Of a stretch of 64,000 bases of DNA, positions 11,353 through 23,912 are shown in pieces. The position numbers were made by a program, and so were the translations under genes. This DNA comes from Branchiostoma floridae (Eukaryota; Chordata; Leptocardii; Amphioxiformes; Branchiostomatidae): contig NC_049992.1 of NCBI RefSeq assembly GCF_000003815.2, forward strand, positions 1,955,789 through 2,019,788, in the 5' to 3' direction. The first letter of the stretch is position 1. Each line of letters opens with the position of its first letter. The notes under the pieces were generated by a model that made no database searches, was not told the DNA's origin, and was given only the letters and a program-made list of their open reading frames with translations.

Positions 11353-12317
11353 CCCTCAAACCACCGTATGGGGTCAAAACTGACCCCAGGCGTATATCGA
11401 TGTGTGCAAATATGGCATTTCTGGTCGAAAACAAATTTCCTTTCAGGAGTTTGTTTGTATATATGTCCTACAACTTCTTAAACGTTTTTGCCGAGATTGG
11501 CTCATTGTTGATTAAGTTATTCTAGAAAGTTTATGTATGGTCCAGTGGGGTCAAAACTGACCCCAGCATTTTTTTAAACAAATTTTTGCGACCCACACCT
11601 AAACTGCTTATTGTAGGATCACGAAATTTTCAGAGAACGATGTACACGTAAGCCAAAATTATTGTTACAAGTTTTGTGCCATTATCACGTTCAATGACGG
11701 CATTATGACGTCATATAGGTAATCTCGGCCGCCATCTTGGATTTTGGATGATGACGTCATCAAATTAGCATAAATTCTGAATATTGAGTCATGAAATTTA
11801 CGTTGATTTTCATAAGATGGGATAAACAACTGTTATTTGCCGAGAAAACCTTAAAACTTAAATGTTTAATACAAAATTAGGATATTTCGTAATAAATATG
11901 TCTGTCAGAATTCCGTTGCCATGGCAACATGAAAAATGATGAACATACTTTGTTCACTGAAAATGTTTGCTCTCAACATTTTCTAAAAAGTTACCAAGTT
12001 TGGTGGCCCTAGCATAAGCCATTCAGGCGCTATACGGCATTGAAGTTGGTACAGGCATAAAAAACCTCCTTCCCGGTCTGAATAGCATTGGTGCAAAATG
12101 TGGTCCTCATGATCTTTTGCATAAATAATGATAATGAGCTGTAAGTATTCTCACCTTTTCATGTCAGACTGTCCCACATAGATTAGTGAAACTATACATA
12201 TATACAAATCACAAAAATAGTCACACAAAAAAAACTGTATTTGTACAAAACGTTTTGGGGTCAGTTTTGACCCCATACGGTAATCTACGTCACAAAAAAG
12301 CTACGGTGGTTTGAGGG
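11353..12317. mobile_element. Non-autonomous piggyBac-like element (MITE)
   Basis: The ends are TTAA|CCCTCAAACCACCGTA on the left and TACGGTGGTTTGAGGG|TTAA on the right, with TTAA flanking both sides. TTAA target duplication and CCCT/AGGG termini are hallmarks of piggyBac transposons. A sub-terminal segment, ggggtcaaaactgacccc, lies next to the left end and is repeated inverted near 12256. The interior, about 960 bp, has no transposase frame. Confidence 0.85.
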
Positions 12318-12602
12318 TTAATGAAACGCAATTAACACAGCAGTTGTAAAGGCTAGGATCATTTGGTGAAGGTATGGGGTCGTGGAAGTCTAGTTTGTCT
12401 GATGTTATACCCCCGTAAACTGAGTAGTGCAGGCTTGATTTTTTAGCTACTTTGTTTGGAAGTCTATATGATGTTAATGGAGAATTTGGAACTTAATGTA
12501 TTAGAAATTGCAGCACTTGACGAGTTGGGGACATTATCAAATTAAAACACCATCGTTATAGTTATGTTTTCTCCCCACAGAAATACTGCAAATATCATCA
12601 CC

Positions 12603-15600
12603 ATGATGGCTTCGACATCAAGCTTTACAGACAAGGTGAAGCCAAAAGAATGGGACATAATGGGGAAAATGACTCTTTTGACGCTGGAATTACGTTACAA
12701 AAATCTAAAGCAGCTGCCTGATGAATTGTTTGAATTAAAGGACCTGGAGGCCTTAGATTTGTCACGTAACATGAACATGGAACTCTCCAATGGGCTGATC
12801 AAACTCACCAACCTGAAATTATTGAGTCTTGCTGGGTGCAACCTTGCCACAGTTCCTGCTGCTGTGATGAAACTTCCGCAGTTGGAAACACTGATCCTAA
12901 GTAACAACGAGAACATCACCCTGCCGGATGACATGTCCGGTCTCGTGAACCTCACTGCCATACACTTAGATTGGTGTAACCTGGACTCACTACCACCTGT
13001 AGTGCTGAAACTGTCACATCTCCGTTCTCTGGATCTGAGTGGTAATGAGCAGATCTCCCTACCAGATGAGTTGTGTCGACTGGAGAATATAAAGGAGCTG
13101 AGACTATATGCATGTTTCATGGCGACTGTTCCACCGGCAGTCCTGAAACTCACCCAGCTGGAGAAACTGAACCTCAGCGGGAACTGGGGGATCCACCTGC
13201 CGGATGGGCTGTCCAGGCTCACCAACATCCGGGTACTGATACTATTGGGAACAGGCATGGACACCGTTCCTTCGGTAGCATGGAGACTGACACAGTTAGA
13301 ACGGCTGTACCTGAGTTTAAACCCGCTACAGACGTCAACGTTACCCGCGAAAGTTGGACATCTCACTAACATTAAACACTTACATCTGTCCCACTGCCAG
13401 CTGCACACACTCCCACCTGAAGTGGGGAGACTGACACAGTTAGAATGGCTGGACCTGAGCTCTAACCCACTACAGACGTTACCTGCGGAAGTTGGGCAGC
13501 TCACTAAAGTTAAACACTTGGATCTGTCCTACTGCCAGCTGCACACACTCCCACCTGAAGTGGGGAGACTGACACAGTTAGAACGGCTGGACCTACGCAA
13601 TAACCCGATACAGACGTTACCTGTGGAAGTTGGACAGCTCACTAACATCAAACACTTGAAACTGTCCCACTGTCAGCTGCACACACTCCCACCTGAAGTG
13701 GGAAGACTGACACAGTTAGAATGGCTGGACCTGAGCTCTAACCCGCTACAGACGTTACCCGCGGAAGTTGGGCAGCTCACTAACGTTTCATACTTACATG
13801 TCTCTGGAAATCCACTTATAAAACCACCGTCTGAAGTTTGCAGGCAGGGTATTTCCGCTATTAGGCGATATTTTGACGAACTTGAACGCTCAGAAGAAAA
13901 TGTAAGCGCTCGTCTGAAAGTTGTCGTCTTGGGAGAGAAAATGGCTGGAAAAACAAGCCTGGTACAAACGCTGCGCAGGGGCGTGTCCTCTCTCACAGAA
14001 GAAGAGGATCGCACACACTGTGTAGAGGTAACTCAGTGGGCACCTGATTACAACATTACATTTGAAGTTTACGACTTTGGCGGACATGACGTGTACCATC
14101 TCACTCATCAGTTCTTCTTGACACCAGATGCCTTCTACCTTTTATTGGTGAACCTTGAGACATACAGCTGCAGTGAACAGTGTTACACAGAAACCGTGGG
14201 GTTTTGGTTGGACACACTGAATGCCCGCGTGCCGGGGGCGGTGGTGTCATTGGTTGGAAGTAAGGAGGATCGTTGTCAACCTGATGATGTGATTAGAAAA
14301 ACAACGGATATTCAGAAAAGGACTAAAATGCAAACGGAGTCGTGGGAAAGCATCGCAAGATTGACGTCGCAGCAGAGAGGTTCCTCCGGGTCAATAAAAG
14401 GCATATCCCAACAAGATGATTGCCTGTCGAGGCAAGGACTGCGTATTGTTGGAAACGTACTTTGTGTTTCAGCAAAACCCACGTCCTGGATTTGGAGACT
14501 TTTGTCTAGATCTCCATCTTGGGTGAGTCTGAAGAATCATCTCTTGGAAACAGGAAATAACAAAACATTGTTTCCTACCTTAAGAAGGGTCTTGCCAAAG
14601 ACATGGATGTTGTTTCAAAGACTGCTTCAAGTTTCGATGGAAACCTCTGAACACTCTGAGAAAACGCTAAGGAGAACAAAACGGCCTCCACGATACTGGT
14701 TGACATCGACCGAGTGTGAACGTATCGGAAACCTTGCAGAACTTTCGTTAGAGAGACTAGAGCCAGTTCTGTCTTACCTGCAGCAGGTGGGAACCATCCT
14801 CAGGTACACGGACATACCGGAACTCAAGGGGCTTGTCTTCCATGATCCTCCTGCCTTAATCGAGATCTTCAAAGACCTGTTCCATCATGATACCAAAGCA
14901 CTTTTCTCAACACCCAGATTCGCTAACTTGACTTCTTCCCAGCTAAAAACGTTCCAATCAGATATTTCTGACCGCGGACTGATCCAGAAGGAAGTCATGA
15001 CGCGTCTGTTGCCATCTGACATCAACCTTGACATTGTTACAGCGCTGATGCAAAACTTTGGCCTGTGTTTTGAGATACAAGACGAAGCGGACCCTTCCAA
15101 GCACAGTTGTTTATACAGAATCCCCTGGTACTTGCAGAATCAAATGCCAGAGGAGTTGATGAGTGTCTGGCCAGCAAATGTACCAGACGAACAGGAACAG
15201 CTACAGCTGATGTGTGACATCAGAGGATTCTGTCCCCGGGGACTGTTTCAGAGGTTCAGTGTTGGGATCCATCCTCTTGTCAAGGACAGGACAGACTGGA
15301 AAGACGGAGTCATGGCCTACAGACAAGACTATCACGTACTAGTGTGTTCCAAACCTGCTGCAGGCGATACTTACATCACCATGGCAACTAGAGGCAGACC
15401 TGACCAGGCAGGTGAGATGTGGGGCGTGGTCCACCCACTGCTGGAGGTGCTGGTCCAGCTGCTGCGGGAGTGGTCAGGTGTGCTGTACTCCCTCCACGTC
15501 ACCTGTGCGCACTGCATCAAGGCAAGGCTGGACAACCCGCACCAGTACAACCTGAGGGACCGGACTGCAGATGACGGCCGTGACGTCAGGTGCCCCCACC

Positions 15601-18535
15601 CCGAGGTTAAGTATACAGCGTCTACTTCAGCTGACCTTGTGTACAGACCAGGTGGAATCCGAGGTATGTAGCATATTTATCTTAAAGCACACTTAATAAA
15701 TAACAGACAGTTGTAAGGCGGCGCTGCTTAAACAGCAACAGGGACGAAACTGTGTATCAACATGTAATCCTTTTTTGTTCTTAAACCAGTAATTGGTCAG
15801 CATATTTCTTGTTCGTTCTTAAGGTTGGAGTTACTCACTGTACATATTTTCTACCACAGGATGGAAACAGAATTTTAGAGCACTTCAAGGTTCCTCGACT
15901 GTTAATGCTGATGTTTCAGGGTCGCCAGGAGGTAGGTAGACAAATGAGTGTTTTTGTTGTTACGAAAAAAAACTTTATTACAGTGGTCTATGGATAAGTT
16001 GTAATTATACAAATTTTGATAATAAACAACAGGAGCTTAAGAGAAGGTTTATGTGCGTTCTTCTCACAACCAGTGTTTTAGTAACAATATACAGTAAATT
16101 ATATTACCTTAGTTACTAGTAAATCAGACATCATGGCTGTTTTTCTACTTTCAGGTGATTTCAACAGGTTGAGGTGGCTGCTAACAGAAGTGAAAGTAAA
16201 AGACGACGCATATGATGACCACTACAACAGACTTGCAGCACACGTGACTGAGTTGGGTCTGAGATTCCGGCCTGAGGTACCAGGAGACGGGAACTGCATG
16301 TTTCACGCCGTGTCTGACCAAGTTTTTCTCACCGAGGGAAGAAACATTGATCATCTAACGCTACGTGAACAGGCAGTCGACCATTTGAGAAGGAATCCAC
16401 GCAACGTACGTAAAGAAATAGGACTACAACCAATGTACTAGATAACTATCGATGGTATATAACTTACAGACTACCCAATTCTTCCTTTGTTTGTTGTTCT
16501 CGTTAACAAAGTAAGCTTACAAGTTTGAATAGCACGTCTAAGAAGTTGTTATTATACTGATGGAGGTGATCTTCTCTGTTATGTACACATTTCTCCGTTA
16601 TCATTGTTTCAGGCTCGTGGCGACCATCTTAGCGACTTCATTCCAAACCAAACCTGGGAGGAGTACCTGGACACCATGTCACGTGACGGGACGTGGGGAG
16701 ACCATGTCGTCCTACAGGCCATGGCGGACATGTTGGGTCGTGACGTCATCATCGTGTCCAGTGTAGAAGCGGACAACTACGTCACTGTCCTACATCCCCA
16801 GTCACAGACGTCACCTAGGATTTCGCTGCTTTTGGGTCACTATGCGGAGAACCACTATGCAAGTCTTGACGGTCAGTACCTGATTAAGTGTAGAAATCGT
16901 CCATGCTCATTTTGACGACGAGTCGTAGAAAAATTGACATATATAACAGATATTACAACCGAATTTAACAATTAACTTGGATATTACTTTATTTTAATTC
17001 AAAGCAACAAAGTAATATAGTATTGCGCAATTGCAACTGACAGGCGTGTGCATGAACTGCCTTTCTAATCTGCCTTGTCGGTGGCAAAAATGTAATTTTA
17101 TGCACAATGAGATCAGTAAAAAGCCGTATTAAGTTCGGAAACGCCTGAACTTAGGACATATGACGGTAAGATTTGTTTTTCATCAAATATAATGCCCACC
17201 GTGAAGACCAACGAGCATTTACACGATACCCTAAAATATGTACAATGTTTCTGCATTAAAGTACTTCAATGCGGTTTTGTTTTTATTTTTCATAAAGGTT
17301 CTGGTGTACCTATAGTTTTGTTGCTCAACGACGAGTATGGGACATCGAAGGGTGGAATTTCTACCATCAACTGCCAGCTGGGCCAAATCCTGGTCGCAGC
17401 CAAGGCAGTCGTGTATTGTACAGCACTGCGTGTGCCGAAACAAGACCAGGAGGCAGCAGACAGAGACGGCGTCAAACTGATCCAAGCAGTTCAGCTAGAC
17501 AAGGAGTCAGTGCCAACACTAGACTGGCTAACTAAGTACCATAGTGTTCATTACCCAGGCCTTCCTCTGCATGTCACCTGTATCATCGGCCACGCTGACA
17601 TCACAGATACGGCGGCACGAAACATCTGGGAACAACGATATCCACAGGCAGACCTCATGACGTTCAACCACGTCCTACCCGAGGATACAGAGTACTACAA
17701 GGGGGGTCGGAAGGCCATGAAAGCATGGGAGAAAGAGAAGGACATGCTTGATAAATGTGACAATGCAAAAGCAGCTTTCTCAGTTGGCAAGCGGATCTAC
17801 GATCACTTTGACACCATGTACAAGGGGAAGAAGAAACCAAAGAATCACCAGATTTTCCTCCCGAAGCCGTCCAAGATTTTTCTCGACGCCACAGTGAGAC
17901 CTGGAGGAGAACAGAAGGTCGTCCTGTGCATCGGCAGGGTGAGGAAGGTGGAGAAGCTGAAAGGTCATGACCTCGTAGCACAGTCCATGAGGGATGTGGT
18001 GAAGGAGATCAAGAATGTCCGGTTGCGCGTGCGCGGCATCAGCGAGGATGATTGGGAGACGAGCCAGAAGATCCTGGAAGACAACCTGAACAGCCCCGAT
18101 CTGAACCCCACCCTCCTGCCGTACGGAACACAGGAGGACATCAGGGACGACATGATGACAGCCCACCTGGTCCTGATGCCGTCCCGCTCCGAGCCGTTCG
18201 GACTGGTCGGTCTGGAGGCTATCGCGGCGGGCATCCCCGTCCTCATCTCCGACAAGACCGGCCTGTCAGGGATGATCCTCGATCTGATCGAACAGAAGAA
18301 ACTGAGTGCAGAGCACAGGCACGTCATCGTGGAGACCAGCGTGAATGACTTCGATCGAGCCGGAGACGCGAAGAGGTGGGCAGACAGAATCGTGGATATC
18401 CTCAACCACAGCGACTCGGAGTTCGAGAAAGCTGCCCGGTTGAAGCGGGAGCTGGTGGAGTCCAGGTACTGGGAGGAATCCCACCGCACCTTCCTGCAGG
18501 CCTGCGGCATCCCCGCTGGAGCTGCAGATCTGTAG
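12603..18535 (+). CDS. Gene B: LRR-Roc-COR protein fused to an OTU protease and a GT-B glycosyltransferase
   Basis: Proposed exons are 12603-15663, 15860-15931, 16155-16405, 16613-16871 and 17298-18535. They sum to 4881 bases (1626 residues) with matching phases and GT-AG borders. The start follows an acceptor (ctccccacag, 12580), in the same context as the MAT starts of C, D and E; ATG at 12603 or 12606 is possible. Residues ~20-430 are LRRs. Roc follows, with P-loop GEKMAGKTS (444-452), switch DFGGHD (491-496) and SKED (553-556) in place of NKxD. COR spans ~696-1010. A 24-residue linker exon leads to an OTU domain (catalytic Cys 1092 in DGNC, His 1209 in NHYASL), then the glycosyltransferase from ~1215. 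The Roco part resembles MFHAS1-type proteins. Fusion rests on splice logic; separate OTU or glycosyltransferase transcripts are possible. Confidence 0.8.
15860..16871 (+). CDS. OTU-domain exons of gene B
   Basis: A 72-base linker exon is followed by two OTU exons. The first contains PGDGNCMFHAVSDQ, the nucleophile loop of OTU cysteine proteases (Asp-Gly-Asn-Cys, Cys codon 16295-16297). The second contains WGDHVVLQAMADMLGRDVII and HYAENHYASLD, matching the family's central strand and catalytic His (codon 16853-16855). All catalytic-loop residues expected of an active deubiquitinase are present. Known OTU proteases remove ubiquitin from substrates. The target here is unknown, but a fusion to a GTPase switch suggests regulated deubiquitination. 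Confidence 0.85.
17298..18535 (+). CDS. GT-B fold glycosyltransferase module (GT4-like), last coding exon of gene B
   Basis: This single exon of about 412 residues begins after the acceptor tttcataaag (17297). The N-terminal half has NDEYGTSKGGISTINCQLGQ, a glycine-rich loop seen in GT-B enzymes. The C-terminal half has PSRSEPFGLVGLEAIAAG, the E-x7-E signature of retaining GT4 enzymes that binds the nucleotide-sugar donor. The frame stays open for 106 bases upstream of the acceptor, which I treat as intron. It is a close paralog of 50044-51287 in gene D, with the last ~430 bases nearly identical. Donor and acceptor are unknown. Confidence 0.85.
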
Positions 18536-19480
18536 AGGTCAAGGGGCAACAGTCGAAGCGGTGATGCAGTAATTGTCCTGGTAAGCTTTCTTATGACTTA
18601 TGCCATTTCATGCATGCAATTTTTGCTGTAGTCACAATGTGTATTGTGCTACTCGATTTGGATACAAGCATCTTTGTCAGCAAGTTGTACCATCCATTTG
18701 GATGATTACAAAACCTATCTGGGACTTGTAGTTGCTTACTCTTTCTGCAGATATGACCAGAGAAACCACACGGCCGACCGGACACAGTAACTGCTCATGG
18801 GGACCCTTAAGCCTGGCTACGGATCTAAACGTGAGTATAAACTGCTCTAAAAATTTCGTTCTTGAAGGTATTACTGTCCGTATATAGACAGATGCCCTGA
18901 ATCAGAAACACTGACCGTAGACGACTTATTCAACACAAAAATAAAATAAAACTGTAGCCATACCTACCGCTGACTGTTTAAATTTCTGACTTCCCTTAAG
19001 GACATCTTCAGAATGAAACTCATTTGCATTTTGTGTGTTATGGCAATTAGAACTTATATAATAGAAGATATCAACCCTGGCTTCTCTAACGTGTATGACA
19101 GTATATGTTTTGCCTAATATCAAAGCTGTTAGTTACTTATCAATCTGCCGCAACTTTTTTTCAATAGAACTTGAACGCTCGTTCAGCTAAGCAGTGACCA
19201 TTCACAATGTCTGCCCATTGTCTTCTCAGGTCATCACTGAAGTGAGATAATTCAAGCGATCTTCACCCGGAGTACAGGCAGCATCAGGAAGGATTTACTG
19301 AGACTACATTGACCAATATGTAAAACTTCCTATGGGAGTAGTTTGCCTAAATAATTACAGCATGTTGTTGCATTTTCTTGGACCATTTCCCAACAGTAAA
19401 GAGTAGAGCTGTGGGAAAATGCGAAATGTCTCATTTTTTGAGATGAAGAACTTTTATTCCTGTGAATAAAGCAATAAATC
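18536..19480 (+). other. Spliced 3'UTR of gene B with two introns and poly(A) signals
   Basis: Conserved splice sites follow the stop: a donor at 18580/18581 (TCCTG|GTAAGC), an exon at 18751-18830 (after ttctgcag, before gtgagt) and a third exon from 19230 (after tcttctcag). AATAAA occurs at 19465 and 19473. The same sites and exon sequences appear after the glycosyltransferase of gene D, so they are conserved between the copies. The last junction lies about 125 spliced bases beyond the stop, a position that commonly triggers nonsense-mediated decay. Confidence 0.6.
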
Positions 19481-19541
19481 TTCATTCCAGTTATAAGCAG
19501 GATTTATTTACTTCGTAATTCATCATATCACCCCGTACAAT

Positions 19542-21577
19542 AGTGTGAATGTGAGTCAGCACCAAGGACAGGTCTGTCTGCCTATGTGTGAATGTGAGTC
19601 AGCACCAAGGACAGGTCTGTCTGCCTATGCGTCAATTTGAGTCAGCACCAAGGACAGGTCTGTCCGCCTATGTGTGAATGTGAGTCAGCACCAAGGACAG
19701 GTCTGTCTGCCCGTGTGTGAATATGAGTCAGCACCAAGGACAGGTCTGTTTGCCTATGTGTGAATGTAAGTCAGCACCAAGGACAGGTCTGTTTGCCTAT
19801 GTGTGAATGTAAGTCAGCACCAAGGACAGGTCTGTCTGCCCGTGTGTGAATATGAGTCAACACCAAGGACAGTTCTGTCCGCCTATGTGTGAATGTGAGT
19901 CAGCACCAAGGACAGGTTTGTCCGCCTATATGTGAATTTGAGTCAGCACCAAGGACAGGTCTGTCTGCCTATGTGTGAATATGAGTCAGCACCAAGGACA
20001 GTTCTGTCCGCCTATGTGTGAATGTGAGTCAGCACCAAGGACAGGTTTGTCCGCCTATCTGTGAATTTGAGTCAGCACCAAGGACAGGTCTGTCTGCCTA
20101 TGTGTGAATGTGAGTCAGCACCAAGGACAGGTCTGTCTGCCTGTGTGTGAATGTGAGTCAGCACCAAGGACAGGTCTGCCTGCCTATGTGTGAATGTGAG
20201 CCAGCACCAAGGACAGGTCTGTCTACCTATGTTTGGATGTGAGTCAACACCAAGGACAGGTCTTTCCGCCTATGTGTGAATGTGAGTCAGCACCAAGGAC
20301 AGGTCTGCCTGCCTATGTGTGAATGTGAGCCAGCACCAAGGACAGGTCTGTCTACCTATGTGTGGATGTGAGTCAACACCAAGGACAGGTCTGTCTGCCT
20401 ATGTGTGAATGTGAGTCAGCACCAAGGAAAGGTCTGTCTGCCTATGTGTGAATGTGAGTCAGCACCAAGGACAGGTCTGTCTGCCCGTGTGTGAATATGA
20501 GTCAGCACCAAGGACAGGTCTGTCTGCCTATGTGTGAATGTAAGTCAGCACCAAGGACAGGTCTGCCTGCCTATGTGTGAATGTGAGTCAGCACCAAGGA
20601 CAGGTCTGCCTGCCTATGTGTGAATGTGAGTCAGCAACAAGGACAGGTATGTCTGCCTATGTGTGAATGTGAGTCAGCACCATGGACAGGTCTGTCTGCC
20701 TATGTGTGAATGTGAGTCAGCACCAAGGACAGGTCTGTCCACCTATGTGTGAACGTGAGTCAGCACCAAGGACAGGTCTGCCCGCCTGTGTGTGAATGTG
20801 AGTCAGGTCTGTCTCCTATGTGTGAATGTGAGTCAGCACCAAGGACAGGTCTGTTTGCCTATGTGTGAATGTGAGTCAGCACCAAGGACAGGTCTGTCCG
20901 CCTATGTGTGAATGTGAGTCAGCACCAAGGACAGGTCTGTCTGCCTATGTGTGAATGTGAGTCAGCACCAAGGACAGGTCTGTCCGCCTATGTGTAAATG
21001 TGAGTCAGCACCAAGGACAGGTCTGTCTGCCTATGTTTGAATGTGACTCAGCACCAAGGACAGGTCTGTCCGCCTATATGTGAATGTGAGTCAGCACCAA
21101 GGACAGGTCTGTCCGCCTATGTGTGAATGTGAGTCAGCACCAAGGACAGGTCTGTTCGCCTATATGTGAATGTGAGTCAGCACCAAGGACAGGTCTGTCT
21201 GCCTATGTGTGAATGTTAGTCAGCACCTAGGACAGGTCTGTCCGCCTATGTGTGAATGTGAGTCAGCACCAAGGACAGGTCTGTCCGCCTATGTGTGAAT
21301 GTGAGTCAGCACCAAGGACAGGTCTGTCCGCCTATGTGTGAATGTTAGTCAGCACCTAGGACAGGTCTGTCCGCCTATGTGTGAATATGAGTCAGCACCA
21401 AGGACAGGTCTGTCCGCCTATGTGTGAATGTGAGTCAGCACCAAGGACAGGTCTGTCCGCCTATGTGTGAATGTGAGTCAGCACCAAGGACAGGTCTGTC
21501 CGCCTATGTGTGAATGTGAGTCAGCACCAAGGACAGGTCTGTCCGCCTATGTGTGAATGTCAGTCAGCACCAAGGAC
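19542..21577. repeat. 43-bp minisatellite, about 47 copies
   Basis: Tandem copies of a 43-base unit (GTGTGAATGTGAGTCAGCAC..., continuing caaggacaggtctgtctgcctat) run for 2 kb with point variants and a few short copies. A seven-copy array of the same unit lies at 52311-52640 in the paralogous position behind gene D. It is a direct tandem repeat with no spacers, so it is not a CRISPR array. It abuts an assembly gap. Confidence 0.97.
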
Positions 21578-21722
21578 CAAGTGCTCCTGTTTGTAGAAAA
21601 CGTATTAACGCAGATTACTAAGGTATACGTATTCTAAACAACTCATAAAGAAATAAGACAGTTTTTTCATACATTTCTGTTCCGATCATTTTTGTTCATG
21701 TTATATTTGCTTGATGATATTA

Positions 21723-21822
21723 NNNNNNNNNNNNNNNNNNNNNNNNNNNNNNNNNNNNNNNNNNNNNNNNNNNNNNNNNNNNNNNNNNNNNNNNNNNNNN
21801 NNNNNNNNNNNNNNNNNNNNNN
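21723..21822. other. Assembly gap (100 N)
   Basis: Exactly 100 N characters follow the minisatellite, which usually marks a scaffold gap of unknown size. The flanking sequence continues in the same order as at 52640-52740 behind gene D. Confidence 0.99.
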
Positions 21823-23222
21823 TATGATTATCTCATACACTCTTGTTTTGAACTTCTGTACTGGATGGTTCTTATACTTATTTAGTTAAATAAAATTTAA
21901 AAAAAAGAAATAAGACAGCTGTCGTGCGCAATGAGTTTTGATGTTGGCTGCCATCGGATATGTCAATAGCTAATAGACCCAGAAAAACAATCGTATTAGG
22001 CTCTACATTAAAGTATTCACAAACACGTCATTTTGTATAAGACGTATTTCATGATAACTTAACGAAGCTAGGATTTATCTATAATAACAAGGCAGCGAAG
22101 CGCGAGGAGCTCGTACCTGGGTAATTTACACTACCCAATCTACTTGGGTTTCATACTCTTACTTTACTTCCTATGACGTAGTGTTTTGGTGGCCACCATG
22201 GAGTGTTTATACAATAACATTCCATGTTATAGAGCTTCCTGTGTTTACAACTGAACAGCGTGACGAACCCTGTGAATATTCCGTTTGGTATCAACAACTT
22301 TTAGGCCAATACAGCAACGCCTTGGTCACATAGACTTTTCTCGCTGGGAAAACAAACATACCTGACCCTGCTACTGAGGTAACATTTGCACGTCATTGGC
22401 AGGTGATTGACAGGTTTGCAAACAACAGGTAGCCGTTCCATGACAACCAAGACACAGCCACGCACCGTCACACCTGTGGCATAGTTGCGGCCTGAACCCA
22501 GGCAGTTCAAGTCTCTGGATCCCAGGTTGCAACTATGGATCTGATCGGTAGAAACGCCGTTTCGTGTAATAGGTGACACCAAAATCATCATTAAAGTTGT
22601 CATAAAATCCATTCTGTTTAGTGGCGATGGTGTGGCATACATGTAACTGGCAGAACGTTGGAATCAAGTGGTCCTGGGCTCGACACTCGCCATGCCAACG
22701 AAAATGTGCCCTTCGGAAAGACGAATTGCCCTTACAGTGGAGTGACGCCCATGGAGCCTCTCGGCTAATCTTTAACATGACATTGTGTTCCTAAAACACA
22801 CACAGACTGTCACAGTGCGCCGATGTGCCCTCATGTATTTGCCACCAAGAGCCGTGGATCCTTTCTGTCAGACAAGGATAGCCCTTGTAACAGCCTGCCG
22901 CTAATGAGGAAGCCTTGGTCTCACGTATACAAAACACGTTTCACCTGTAGATAATTGCATTGCGACTTAATTAAATTCTAGACTTTACGTATACGTTTAC
23001 GGTCACAAAAGACCAGGCGCTTCTTAATACGCGTGTCTGGTACAAAAGCTCCTAAACCCGACGCCCCGTACGTGACTTATTGCAGGCCAATAGACCGGAC
23101 AGGCTGCACTGCTCTCCCTGAATGCAGTGGCAAGTTGATTTATACGTTTATACGCAACAGGTAGAATCTCCATGACAACCGGATCAACAACAGGTACATA
23201 TTTGCGTAAGGGGGAGTAACAC

Positions 23223-23471
23223 ACCAAGGGGCCCACAGTTCGTGCGGGGCCTTGTAGGGCTTAGGCCCCTGGCCGGGCAGGCCTGTACCTCTTTTTTTCT
23301 GAATTTTCAACGACAAGGAACAATAGAAGGACAAGAAGCTGACAACATTTAGAGTGTGGGATCTTCTTGTGGAAGGAATAAGAATTAAACGGCAAAATCA
23401 AGTAAGGAGAAGGAAAACACTGCAGGACTTGTGCAAGGCCATCACCAACTTTGTTTACCTGCTGGCTAAAC
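23223..23471 (+). promoter_or_regulatory. Type II module with donor, candidate promoter and 5'UTR exon of gene C
   Basis: The start ggggcccacagttcgtgcgg and the ending donor CTAAAC|GTGAGT (23471/23472) match 54002-54234 closely and 5690-5935 more loosely. The gene C start exon begins after an acceptor at 27999, so this could be its non-coding first exon. A second possible donor (caa|gtaagg) lies near 23401. Confidence 0.45.
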
Positions 23472-23753
23472 GTGAGTTGAAAACTTTCCCCTCGGTAATA
23501 GCTTTTTATAGACTAATGTTTGTGCTTTCTGAAACACTATATGGCAGGATTTAGCGGTGTTTGTATTAACTTACATGCACAATTCCTAAGCTGCATTTAA
23601 GAAAAAATAGCCCGAGAACTATAGAGTAACGACGTTTGCCATTGAAAACTACCCCCCACGGACCCCACTGTACACAAGATCTCGAATGGGATGCTCGATA
23701 TTACACATACCGTACAGTGCCTTTGATTTTAAATCATGGCGTTTGCGTTCGGC

Positions 23754-23912
23754 TGAGTGAGTGAGTGAGTGAGTGAGTGAGTGAGTGAGTGAGTGAGTGA
23801 GTGAGTGAGTGAGTGAGTGAGTGAGTGAGTGAGTGAGTGAGTGAGCGAGTGAGCGAGCGAGTGAGTGAGTGAGAGTGAGTGAGCGAGTGAGCGAGCGAGT
23901 GAGTGAGTGAGT
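23754..23912. repeat. (GAGT)n microsatellite
   Basis: Perfect and then slightly degenerate GAGT repeats, with GCGA interruptions toward the right end. At the equivalent place behind gene D (54520-54555) only a few units exist. The Ser-Leu-Thr-His frames on the minus strand are repeat artefacts. Confidence 0.97.

Noticed and set aside
17780-18549. Minus-strand frames opposite the glycosyltransferase exon (also 50265-51301)
   Set aside because: High-GC antisense shadows of a conserved coding exon with recognisable motifs on the + strand.
19542-21577. CRISPR-like array
   Set aside because: The 43-bp units are directly adjacent with no unique spacers, in a eukaryotic context, so it is a minisatellite.
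21692-21889. Open frame spanning the N gap
   Set aside because: Half of it is undetermined bases.
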